From NCBI GenBank assembly GCA_018823175.1, contig JAHJIY010000019.1, positions 1-37,024 of the forward strand: DNA of 37,024 bases. Direction: 5' to 3'. Within the stretch, counting starts at the first letter, position 1; every line of letters starts with the position of its first letter. Position numbers and translations under genes: made by a program. The DNA is from Pseudomonadota bacterium. GTDB lineage: Bacteria > Desulfobacterota > Desulfobulbia > Desulfobulbales > JAHJIY01. Of the stretch, positions 16,923 through 23,799 are shown in pieces. The notes beneath the pieces are model-generated. The model saw only the letters and a program-made list of their open reading frames with translations, was not told the origin of the DNA and ran no database searches.

Positions 16923-17443
16923 TTGTAAAACCTCAGGATGGGCGTAATCACCACAATAATTAAGGCCAGACAGAAACAGAAGGCGCAGAGCTTCTTGCGC
17001 AGGCCTCGTAAGGCCCAAAACTTGTTCAACAGCTCATCAGGCGGTTGTTCGGTGGCCGAAAAGGCGGCAAAGGTTTTCTGAATTACCGGGTTCAGAATAA
17101 AAACGCCATGGGTATTGATGGCAAGACCAATAAATGCGAGGATCGCCTTAGCCGCGAAAACGTACAGAACGAAATCGCTTACCTTTCTCCATTCACCGTG
17201 AAAACCGTAATGAATCAACGGAAAGACGAAGCCGGTGATAATGAGGGTGGCGATCAGCCCAAAACAGAGCTTCACCTGGAAGTCAAGCACGTTTTCCAGT
17301 ACCCGGTCGAACGGATAGATGATCGGATGTCCGAGCTTGCCGCGCAGTTTCACCCAGCGCAGCTGATAGAAGGGGGCGGCCACGCAGAAGATGGCGGCCA
17401 GCACATGAATTGCCAGGTTGATGGAGTAGAGAATGTTTTCCAT
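16919..17443 (-). CDS. Four-helix membrane protein of the Fe-S operon
   Basis: 174 aa with about four hydrophobic segments: INLAIHVLAAIFCVAAPFY, KLCFGLIATLIITGFVFPLI, FVLYVFAAKAILAFIGLAI and LCAFCFCLALIIVVITPIL. Histidines in or near helices (His13 and HYGFHGE) could ligate heme or a quinone site, but this is only suggestive. The stop overlaps the start of the Fe-S protein gene by ATGA. A membrane subunit coupled to a CCG-domain Fe-S protein fits a membrane-bound redox module. The exact family is not recognised. Confidence 0.65.
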   Translation of the reverse strand: MENILYSINLAIHVLAAIFCVAAPFYQLRWVKLRGKLGHPIIYPFDRVLENVLDFQVKLCFGLIATLIITGFVFPLIHYGFHGEWRKVSDFVLYVFAAKAILAFIGLAINTHGVFILNPVIQKTFAAFSATEQPPDELLNKFWALRGLRKKLCAFCFCLALIIVVITPILRFYK

Positions 17444-17498
17444 GATATCGCTTCCAGGGGAAGTGTGTCGGCATCTTGACTGCGGGACTGAAAATTCC

Positions 17499-17875
17499 TC
17501 AATAGGCTCGTCTCAGTCCCGCATAGACGTTGCTGTTGTTCGTGAATTGGCCGAAAAAGGTGTGGGCGTCGACCGCCCGGTATTTCCGGCCTTCCCGGTC
17601 ATAATATTCCGCTTTTATGGGTAGGTAGCTGGTGCGGTCGACCCAGACCTTATAAAAGGAGAATTCCACGCCGGCCTGCTGGATGTGGTCGACATTCCTG
17701 GGGGCAATGATGTCTCGTTTTCCCACCCCGATGCTTTGGGCCGGATCTTCCGGATCGGTATCCACTTTCACCTTGGGGATGAGCGCCCCAGTACAATCGT
17801 GGCCATCACCATGACCGCGAAAACCATCCTAGGATGACGGATGGAAAACTGAATCAATCTATTGGCCGGCTGCAT
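17499..17875 (-). pseudogene. Chimeric remnant: MMPL/RND-type transporter N-terminus joined to a LolA-like lipoprotein-sorting C-terminus
   Basis: From ATG 17873-17875 the frame reads a typical MMPL exporter start (LIQFSIRHPRMVFAVMVMA, then TIVLG). It shifts by one base in a G-run near 17790 and continues in the frame ALIPKVKVDTDPED, the expected next segment. The product then jumps to VEFSFYKVWVDRTSYLPIKA and EYYDREGRKYRAV, which resembles the C-terminus of outer-membrane lipoprotein-sorting proteins that usually follow MMPL genes. About 3 kb must be missing between. A GTG start at 17769-17771 gives a 90-aa open frame that is unlikely to be functional. Confidence 0.7.
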
Positions 17876-17907
17876 ACCGACCCCTTGAAACGTTTTGGAA
17901 AACCGTA

Positions 17908-18222
17908 TCATGAATTGAACAACCGACCGAACATCCCTTTATCTCGTTCCGGTTCCGGCAAACCCAATTGCCGGCAGATCGCCGCCTCGACCGTGTCATC
18001 ATCGACATCTTTTCCTTCGATAACGATTTCTTCGCCGACCATAATTGCAGGCGCAACGGGAAGGTCGAGGGCGAAGTACTCATCGGTGAGATATTCTGCC
18101 TTCGGCTTGGAATTGACCTCAATATCGATCCGATATTTGGTGCCCAACCTGGGCATCATCTTGTTGAAATGTTTTCACGGACCGCCGTTGGGTTCGTTCA
18201 AAAAAAATCGTACTTTCAGCAT
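17908..18222 (-). CDS. Thioredoxin-fold protein with in-frame TGA at the redox site, candidate selenoprotein
   Basis: From ATG 18220-18222 (overlapping the end of the upstream gene) the frame gives 104 residues if TGA at codon 16 (18175-18177) is read. The order is strand LKVRFFLNE, loop PNGGP-TGA-K, helix HFNKMMPRLGTKY, strand IDIEVNS, then LPVAPAIMVGEEIVIEG with the cis-Pro-type segment and a final helix. That is a thioredoxin fold, and the TGA occupies the second-Cys position of a CGPCK-like motif. A hairpin with a GGU loop begins 20 nt after the TGA. The alternative is a nonsense mutation, leaving an 83-aa restart at 18159 without a redox site. Its stop lies 32 nt before the transporter remnant. 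Confidence 0.65.
18141..18155 (-). promoter_or_regulatory. SECIS-like hairpin after the TGA of the thioredoxin-fold gene
   Basis: In the mRNA, UGCCCA-GGU-UGGGCA forms a perfect 6-bp stem with a 3-nt GGU loop. The loop begins 26 nt after the UGA, inside the 16-37 nt range described for bacterial SECIS elements, with G at the start of the loop as in E. coli fdhF. Confidence 0.55.
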
Positions 18223-18683
18223 GATTGCTCTTCTTGAGGCTTGTCCCCACGCCTGATTTTCGCCAGCAGGAAATCAGCGCCACTCTTGGACAAGCCAAGA
18301 TGTTCCGCCAGATCCAGGGAGGCGGCGGAAGGATGTTGCTGCAGATATGCCGCCACTTCCTCCTCCAGTTCCTCCAGCCAGCTCTCGAAAAGCACCAGAA
18401 TATCGGGATCGGCAACCGCCATCAGTTGTTTTGACTGGGCCACCTTGTGCACGAGAGTCTGACACATCTGTGTTGGGTCGACACCTTCGCCCATGCATTC
18501 GGCCAGTCAGAGATGCACCATGCTGGAAACCTTGTCCCCGCCCACCTCACCAATCAACCCGGTCACAAAACCGACTCTGGCTTCCTCGTCGAGGTGAGAA
18601 AGTTTTTTCCGGAGTTGCGGGGTTAATGCCGCCAGTGCCTCACCCGGTTCCATGGCATCAAGAATGTTCTCTAAGTCCTTCAT
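18216..18683 (-). CDS. Helical protein with in-frame TGA and HTH-like C-terminus, candidate selenoprotein
   Basis: From ATG 18681-18683 (AGGTGG ribosome site, 16 nt after arsR) one frame gives 155 residues if TGA at codon 59 (18507-18509) is read through. The N-terminal 58 residues are helical (LDAMEPGEALAALTPQLRKK). The TGA is followed by LAEC, so residue 59 and Cys63 could form a U-x3-C pair. The C-terminus has a winged-helix-like pattern (LDLAEHLGLSKSGADFLLAK). The stop overlaps the ATG of the thioredoxin-fold gene, so reading to the true end would couple the two. TGG to TGA mutation is the alternative. I do not recognise the family. Confidence 0.5.
18475..18492 (-). promoter_or_regulatory. 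SECIS-like hairpin after the TGA of the gene next to arsR
   Basis: GGGCGA pairs with UCG-A-CCC (six pairs, one bulged A) around an AGGUG loop that begins 21 nt after the UGA. The position fits a bacterial SECIS, but the stem is weaker than that in the neighbouring gene. Confidence 0.35.
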
Positions 18684-18699
18684 CATCCACCTGTTCAAT

Positions 18700-19041
18700 T
18701 TAAAATGCCGTCCGATTGGCCAGCAGGTTTGCCGCTATTTCGTTTAAGTCCGTGAGAATCGACACGATACGGCGGTCTGTCAGTTCGTAATAAATGAAAG
18801 GCCCACTCCTTTCGACGGTTACCAGCAGCGCCCGTTTAAGCTCTTTGAGGTGATGTGAGGCCAGAGGTTGGGAAATGCCGAGTTCCTCGACGATCCTGGA
18901 AACCGATTTTTTCCCCTCCGCCAGACTCTGGATAATTCGCAGTCGATTTTCGTCCGCCAGCGCCTTGGCCAGAAAGGCGACATCGCGACATCCGACATCG
19001 GGGGGGTAATTTTCAACGCCGGTATTTTTTCCCAAGTGCAT
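18700..19041 (-). CDS. ArsR/SmtB-family transcriptional repressor
   Basis: 113 aa from the ATG at 19039-19041; a TTG 60 nt further up is possible but has no ribosome site. The winged HTH is clear: LAKALADENRLRIIQSLAEGKKSVSRIVEELGISQPLASHHLKELKRALLVTVERSGPFIYYEL overall. A metal-binding ELCV-type motif is absent in the recognition helix. Cys17 (VGCRDV) near the N-terminus is the only obvious thiol left with this start, so the inducer may not be a classical metal ion. It heads the operon of redox genes and probably represses it from the AT-rich palindrome upstream. Confidence 0.85.
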   Translation of the reverse strand: MHLGKNTGVENYPPDVGCRDVAFLAKALADENRLRIIQSLAEGKKSVSRIVEELGISQPLASHHLKELKRALLVTVERSGPFIYYELTDRRIVSILTDLNEIAANLLANRTAF

Positions 19042-19107
19042 TCCTCGCCAAACAAAACACAGATTTATTTCCCAGCAGCCGAAGGGCAACTTTACAAACA
19101 ATAAAAC

Positions 19108-19145
19108 ATATAAACATATATTTATATTATAGAGAGAAAAGTCAA
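19108..19145 (-). promoter_or_regulatory. Promoter and ArsR-type operator of the redox operon
   Basis: A TTGACT -35 box lies at 19140-19145 on the minus strand. A 20-bp AT-rich palindrome at 19108-19127 (18 of 20 positions symmetric) covers the expected -10 region, where TATATG lies 19 nt from the -35 box. A TATAAT is also present but only 8 nt away. AT-rich dyads over the promoter are typical ArsR/SmtB operators. Confidence 0.55.
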
Positions 19146-19500
19146 CTGTTTTTTTTGACGAGGTGTGATTGAATCTTTGCAGTAATTTGAGTAGGTATAA
19201 CAGGCGTCAATGAACTTGCCGCGTCAGCGCCGCAGACGTTCACGCCATCCGCTGAATTAAATGGATATGTGATTTATTCCACAAATTTAATTTTACTCTG
19301 ACCCTTTTACTCGCAAAGCAATTTTCCGGAAACTGGAGAGATCGAACCCCAAAACCAGCCAGGCACCCCCCAACTCCTAAAAGATATTTTCATTGAGACG
19401 ACCAGCCCTGTCCGGGAGCGGGCTTGTACAACAAACGGTTCAGATTGCGGTTCGCTTCGCTCTCACAATCATACTTTTTCGTTTTTATGGGGTTTTATTA
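19146..19500. other. Intergenic region without a convincing gene
   Basis: About 355 bases between the ArsR operon promoter and a small gene. Its middle carries AATTTAATTTTACTCTGACC, a string of the kind often found at the edges of transposase-related repeats. A GC-rich stretch at 19217-19253 contains short inverted CGTC/GACG and GGCG/CGCC words. No frame or clear element can be defined. Confidence 0.4.
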
Positions 19501-19716
19501 TTAAAATGGAAGGGGACCATCATCTTCATCATAATCATCGGTGTCATATGGCGCCATGTCACTCAAAAAGTTAAAGAACACTTCCAGTGAGGTGCATAGG
19601 TTTTTTATGGTTTTACTGTGCGTGAGCTTCTCTTCTGCTGTTTTTGCTTTCTCCATTTCTTTTATTAAAGTCAAAACCTCTTTTGAAATGCCAGTCATCA
19701 TTTTCTCGGGATCCAT
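19501..19716 (-). CDS. Small acidic hypothetical protein
   Basis: 71 aa from the ATG at 19714-19716, which has an AAGGAG ribosome site. Helical and Lys/Glu-rich in the first two thirds (ISKEVLTLIKEMEKAKTAEE), ending in a strongly acidic DTDDYDEDDGPLPF. No family recognised. The good ribosome site and uninterrupted frame support a real gene. Confidence 0.5.
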   Translation of the reverse strand: MDPEKMMTGISKEVLTLIKEMEKAKTAEEKLTHSKTIKNLCTSLEVFFNFLSDMAPYDTDDYDEDDGPLPF

Positions 19717-19919
19717 GGGGTCTCCTTCATGGTTTGTTGTAAAAAAAATTATAGTTAATCTATGGCCCATTTCTTATCATGATGAGCTTGTGATAATTTT
19801 GGAAACAGCTTTTCCTTTGTTTGGTGGGTCTTGGCCTAACTACGACAATTGGCGGCTGGCGCCAATATGCTTTTCGCGTTTATTGGGCAGACGATCTTGT
19901 CGACCATTATATTTTATTT

Positions 19920-20633
19920 TCAGGAAGCTTTCAATTGTTTGGTGCAAAGATAGGTTCCCATTACGCCGTTTTCTATTCTTTTGCTCTTGATGACGAAGCC
20001 GGATCTTGACAGGAGGCCGTCCATTACCCAGTCGTAGGTGGAAAATTCCTCCCGGAAATGAGCTTCGGCATCCCGGCGCAGAAAGTTGCCGCTGGCGGTC
20101 GCCAGTTTCTTAATCAAGGCGGCGATATTCTCAAGGGCCTGATATTCTTCAATAATTATGTCATGGATGAAAAGTTGGCCGCCGGGCTTCAGCATATGGT
20201 TCATCCGGTTTAAGGCAATCCCTTTCCAGAAGTCGGGGAGATGATGGAAGACAAAGGTCGTGGTAATGAAATCGGCGGCGGGGCCGGTATGCTTGAAATC
20301 GAGAAATCCGCTGTGGCAAAATTCAATATTTGAGACCCCGGCCTTTCGGGCCTTTGTTTTTGCGTAGTCAAGCATGGCCGGTGAAACGTCGACCGCATAG
20401 ACAACGGCGCCGCGAAGCGCTGCTTGAATTGCAAAAGTGCCGGTCCCGGCACCAAAGTCGATCAGGATATCGGTTTTTTTGATGCCCAGGGTATCAAGGA
20501 CCGCGTTGCTCTCTTTTATGAGGTCCCGGAAGTCGGAATGTCTTGCGTCATACATCTCAACTTCTTCCGGCAGGCTGTAGTCTTTGCCCACCTGATTATA
20601 TTCATGGTAGAGCCAGGTTATTGATTTCTTCAT
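19920..20633 (-). CDS. Class I SAM-dependent methyltransferase
   Basis: 237 aa. Motif I is DILIDFGAGTGTFAIQAA, the acidic end of strand 2 is VYAVDVSPAMLDYAK, strand 4 is DFITTTFVFHHLPDFWKGIAL, and the post-motif is MLKPGGQLFIHDIIIEE. It belongs to the broad UbiE-like/Methyltransf_11/25 group; the substrate is unknown. The start lies a few bases after the stop of the upstream 165-aa gene, so they are probably co-transcribed. No strong ribosome site is visible. Confidence 0.8.
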   Translation of the reverse strand: MKKSITWLYHEYNQVGKDYSLPEEVEMYDARHSDFRDLIKESNAVLDTLGIKKTDILIDFGAGTGTFAIQAALRGAVVYAVDVSPAMLDYAKTKARKAGVSNIEFCHSGFLDFKHTGPAADFITTTFVFHHLPDFWKGIALNRMNHMLKPGGQLFIHDIIIEEYQALENIAALIKKLATASGNFLRRDAEAHFREEFSTYDWVMDGLLSRSGFVIKSKRIENGVMGTYLCTKQLKAS

Positions 20634-20635
20634 AT

Positions 20636-21133
20636 TTAAACAGTTACCGGGAGATATACGTTATCGGTGAAAATAAACTCCAGGGGAAGAGACCAGGCCA
20701 CGTTGCCGATGGCATACTCCTCGATGGCATCCGATTTAGAGCCCATTATCGAGACCAGGGCATAATTAAACATCAGGTTATTGGCAATGCCTACTTGCAC
20801 CGCGATCTGCTGGGCCAATTTGTATTTGCGCCCGGCGCCGTTATTTTTCAGAAAGGTGTCAAGATCTCCCACCGGACGATTTGCGCATAGTTTGGAATAG
20901 CTCGAAGCGACAAGGATGTATTGGCGATTGCCGTCATATTTTTTCACCGCCGCCGGCACCACGTTGTTATCTTCGGTTACCGCGTTAGCCACTACTTTTA
21001 AGGTCTTGCTGTCAAGAACCGTCAACCAGTAATAATCGTAGGCCCCCGGCATGATATCGTGAATATTATACTGCTGGGTGCCGATGCCGATTCGGCCTTG
21101 CACCATTGACATTGGTACAGTCTGGTCTGCCAT
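20636..21133 (-). CDS. Hypothetical protein, 165 aa
   Basis: An AAGGAGAG sequence precedes the ATG. The first part (YYWLTVLDSKTLKVVANAV) followed by KKYDGNRQYILVASSYSKL and later YALVSIMGSKSD is reminiscent of the ILEI/PANDER-like beta fold, in which a strand-turn-strand with a Leu-Asp motif precedes a second domain. The match is loose and I do not assign it. No signal peptide or membrane helix. It lies immediately upstream of a methyltransferase gene. Confidence 0.5.
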   Translation of the reverse strand: MADQTVPMSMVQGRIGIGTQQYNIHDIMPGAYDYYWLTVLDSKTLKVVANAVTEDNNVVPAAVKKYDGNRQYILVASSYSKLCANRPVGDLDTFLKNNGAGRKYKLAQQIAVQVGIANNLMFNYALVSIMGSKSDAIEEYAIGNVAWSLPLEFIFTDNVYLPVTV

Positions 21134-21209
21134 TTTTCTCTCCTTTTTGTTGGGGATTGAAAATCCGTGGGATCGTGGTGCCGCACTCTTTGTCGGCTAT
21201 TTTCACATT

Positions 21210-21977
21210 TTAATGCATTCCGGGGCTATCTTTCCCCATGATTTCTATTATTCTCTTCCTGCTTAACAATCTTGTGGTTATGGCTGCTAAAAACCTGTAG
21301 CGAGGTCCACTGATTATTGATGGGCAACTACGTTTTTTAAGACACCTAAGGGCTTCTTTAACTACAACTTCCGGGGGATAGCTTGGCCCGCTTGGGTCAC
21401 TTTTATTTCTGGTGCCGATTGCAACCCGGTGAAAATTTGTATCAGTTACGCCGGGTAACAGCGCCATTACATAAATATCTTTATCTTTGCACTCATACCA
21501 GAGCGCTTCCGTAAAATTAGTGACAAAGGCCTTGGTTCCGCTATAAACGGCCCCGCCCGGATACGGGAGGAGTGAAAGGACCGATGAGACATTGATCAAA
21601 GCATCGCCCGCCGCGGCATTTTTTATGAATTCATGGGACAGTTGAACTAACGTGCTGATGTTTAACTGGATCAGATTGTTGATTTTATCGAGCGGAATTT
21701 TGTTGAATTTTTCATATATGCCATAGCCGGCATTATTAATGAGTAACTGATATTTTGTTTCTGCGAGATCCTGCCTGATTTTTGCCAGGTCTTTTGGGTC
21801 GGTCAGGTCGGCCCTGATGTAGCGATGTTCTCCCCCTAGTTCTTGCACCAGTTCCTTAAGCTTTTCTTCATGACGCGCCACACAGGTGACGTTATAACCT
21901 TCTTTTGCCAATTCTTTCGCAAAGACCAAGCCTATGCCGCTGCTTGCTCCGGTTATCAGGGCCTTATGATTTTTCAT
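21210..21977 (-). CDS. Short-chain dehydrogenase/reductase
   Basis: 255 aa, ATG with AAGGCAG upstream. It has classical SDR features: cofactor loop TGASSGIG at the N-terminus, NNAG near residue 80, catalytic Ser in INVSSVLS, and YSGTK with Tyr and Lys. CVARHEEK after strand 2 suggests NADP(H) preference. LLPGVTDTNF is the usual post-catalytic segment. Length matches the DltE/YqjQ-like 250-aa group. It is 52 nt downstream of a methyltransferase gene and may share its transcript. Confidence 0.88.
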   Translation of the reverse strand: MKNHKALITGASSGIGLVFAKELAKEGYNVTCVARHEEKLKELVQELGGEHRYIRADLTDPKDLAKIRQDLAETKYQLLINNAGYGIYEKFNKIPLDKINNLIQLNISTLVQLSHEFIKNAAAGDALINVSSVLSLLPYPGGAVYSGTKAFVTNFTEALWYECKDKDIYVMALLPGVTDTNFHRVAIGTRNKSDPSGPSYPPEVVVKEALRCLKKRSCPSIISGPRYRFLAAITTRLLSRKRIIEIMGKDSPGMH

Positions 21978-22029
21978 AATCTGCCTTTTGGTTAAGGATA
22001 ATCTTGATTGGTTTGCGGCTAAGTTTTTT

Positions 22030-22881
22030 TTATATGGTCGGCCCGGGGTTAGAGCTGTTCGCTCGGCTGGGGCGTGGTGATCTTGTGGGCCGCCAGCGTC
22101 CTTGTTTTTTTGCCTTCAAGTTCACCCGGCGAAAGGTTTCAAAACAGGTGCCATCCGGTTGCGTGGTTTCCTGGATCATTTTTTCAACTACGGTGTTCCT
22201 GAAAGCCTTTTTGTCTGGTTTGGAAAGGTATTTGAGAAAGGGGACAATACTGGGTTGGTCTATCCACTTGATCATGGTCTCGGCCTTGGGAAAATAACGG
22301 TCGGCGTTTTCTCCCCAGACCGTAACTTCTGAGAAGGGGAATCGTACGGCCAATGATTTGTATTCTTCAAGGTCGGGCATGTACCAGGGCCAGATGAAAT
22401 CAGTGAAATATCCGGCGTACTTTGGCAGTTGCATGACTTCCTTGCTGATCCTGAAAAAATTTGCACAATTGCCGTCGGCCGCAAAGTTGAAACGAGCGGT
22501 GCCTTTATCTTTTAAGGCATGATGGACATTATGCAATAATGTTTCATGATCCTTCACCCAGTGAAGAGCCGCATTTGAAATGATGATGTCGAATCTGTTG
22601 GTGAAATTCAGGGAGTTGATATCAAGGAGTTCAAATTTGAGATTGTCTTGCCGGTAGTTATCCCGGGCTGTTTTGATCATGCCTTGGGAGGCGTCAATGC
22701 CAAGGACAAACCCGTTTGGTACAAGGCCTGCTAATTGAGCGGTAATTGCTCCGTCACCGCAACCAAGATCAAGAATGTGTTCGGAGCCGGTAAACTCAAA
22801 CTCGCCGATTAATTTTGCCCCCCATTCTTTCTGGTGGGTTGATGCCTTTTTGTATTTTTCTCCATCAAATTCAAAGGTCAT
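22030..22881 (-). CDS. SAM-dependent methyltransferase, trans-aconitate methyltransferase-like
   Basis: 283 aa. Motif I is ILDLGCGDGAITAQLAGLVP, followed by VLGIDASQGMIKTARDNY, FDIIISNAALHWVKDHETLL and a C-terminal half WPWYMPDLEEYKSLAVRFPF typical of Tam-like enzymes. The usual family end (RRVNLKAKK) is followed here by a 20-residue Arg/Pro/Ser-rich extension that looks like read-on into non-coding DNA after loss of the original stop. The substrate is not certain. Confidence 0.8.
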   Translation of the reverse strand: MTFEFDGEKYKKASTHQKEWGAKLIGEFEFTGSEHILDLGCGDGAITAQLAGLVPNGFVLGIDASQGMIKTARDNYRQDNLKFELLDINSLNFTNRFDIIISNAALHWVKDHETLLHNVHHALKDKGTARFNFAADGNCANFFRISKEVMQLPKYAGYFTDFIWPWYMPDLEEYKSLAVRFPFSEVTVWGENADRYFPKAETMIKWIDQPSIVPFLKYLSKPDKKAFRNTVVEKMIQETTQPDGTCFETFRRVNLKAKKQGRWRPTRSPRPSRANSSNPGPTI

Positions 22882-22933
22882 TTCTTTGGTCTCAGGCGAT
22901 TTTGTCTGTTTGGTTACATTATATCGTTATCTG

Positions 22934-23074
22934 GTGTCTGTCCATAAATGGTCTTTTTCTCCGATAACTTCGTTGCTTCGTTCTTTGAAAGTGCTCACGG
23001 ACACAAGTCCGCTGCGCTTTTCAAAATCCTAGCGCCTCGTTCTCGAAAAAAAATCTTCATTTCTGGACAGACAC
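22934..23074. mobile_element. 141-bp MITE with 17-bp terminal inverted repeats and 6-bp target duplication
   Basis: The ends GTGTCTGTCCATAAATG (22934-22950) and CATTTCTGGACAGACAC (23058-23074) are inverted copies, 16 of 17. TATCTG flanks both sides (22928-22933 and 23075-23080). The interior folds further (TTGAAAGTGC with GCGCTTTTCAA; CGGAC-acaa-GTCCG). No coding capacity. A lone matching end lies at 28293-28308. Confidence 0.8.
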
Positions 23075-23526
23075 TATCTGGTTTTTTCCATGTAGAATAT
23101 CTCAATAGCCCCGCAGCCAAATTTTTCAGTTTTATAGACAGTGTATCCCAGTTTTTGGTACAGATGGATGTTTTTGGCGCTTTTTGAGCCGACAAAAAGT
23201 TCAAAGCGTTGGGGCGAATAATTACTTTCAATGGCTTTTAAAAGAGCGGTGCCGATCCCGTGATTCTGGTGGGCGGGATGGACCGCCAATCGGCCGATAT
23301 AGCAGGTTCCATTTTTTTCATGGGCCCGGACGGTGCCGATTATTTTGCCGGCCAAAACAGCTTTTAAGAGGATGTGATCCTTGAATTGCGCATTAATTTC
23401 CTCAACTTTTTGGGTGAGGGGCGGGATGTCATAATTGTCGTAAAGTTCGGCTTCGCTTTGATAAGCGAGTTTTTGTAAGTCTAGAATTTCTTGGGTGTCA
23501 ACGATCGATGCTTGGGAGATCTGCAT
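23074..23526 (-). CDS. GNAT-family N-acetyltransferase
   Basis: 150 aa. The acetyl-CoA site is seen as IGRLAVHPAHQNHGIGTALLKAIE (motif A, Q-x3-G-I-G), and motif B as NIHLYQKLGYTVYKTE. Substrate unknown. The stop codon TAG is formed by the last base of the adjacent MITE plus the target duplication. Removing the element restores TAA at the same codon, so the insertion left the protein unchanged. Confidence 0.85.
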   Translation of the reverse strand: MQISQASIVDTQEILDLQKLAYQSEAELYDNYDIPPLTQKVEEINAQFKDHILLKAVLAGKIIGTVRAHEKNGTCYIGRLAVHPAHQNHGIGTALLKAIESNYSPQRFELFVGSKSAKNIHLYQKLGYTVYKTEKFGCGAIEIFYMEKTR

Positions 23527-23547
23527 AATAATTACATTTTTTTTGAG

Positions 23548-23607
23548 ATAAAGCTGAGTTGAGCAGCTCGTCTGCTCTTACGAAACTTATACCCGAAGGG
23601 TGAAAGA
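23548..23607 (+). repeat. Two-hairpin palindromic repeat, copy 2
   Basis: AAAGCTGAGTTGAGC is followed by GAGCAG-ctcgt-CTGCTC, then ACGAAACTTATACCC and a second hairpin ACCC-gaa-GGGT. The second stem differs from copy 1 on both sides yet still pairs. It lies in the 273-bp gap before the GNAT gene start, which otherwise holds nothing recognisable. Confidence 0.8.
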
Positions 23608-23799
23608 TGCAACGGTTGCTCCGGGTATTCTCTATGTATTTGGTTAAGGGCAATTTAATTTTTATAACACCAGACCTTGTGCTGTCAACTTAATTGATTT
23701 GCTAGATTTTGTTGAGTGCTGCAAGGCGGGTATTGATCAAAGCTGATGGCCTCTCCTTGTAAAGGGGCCGGAATTTAATTTGTCCGGACGCTAACGGGC

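Noticed and set aside
19217..19253. Integron attC-like site
   Set aside because: Short inverted words are present, but no consensus core sites, no integrase and no cassette.
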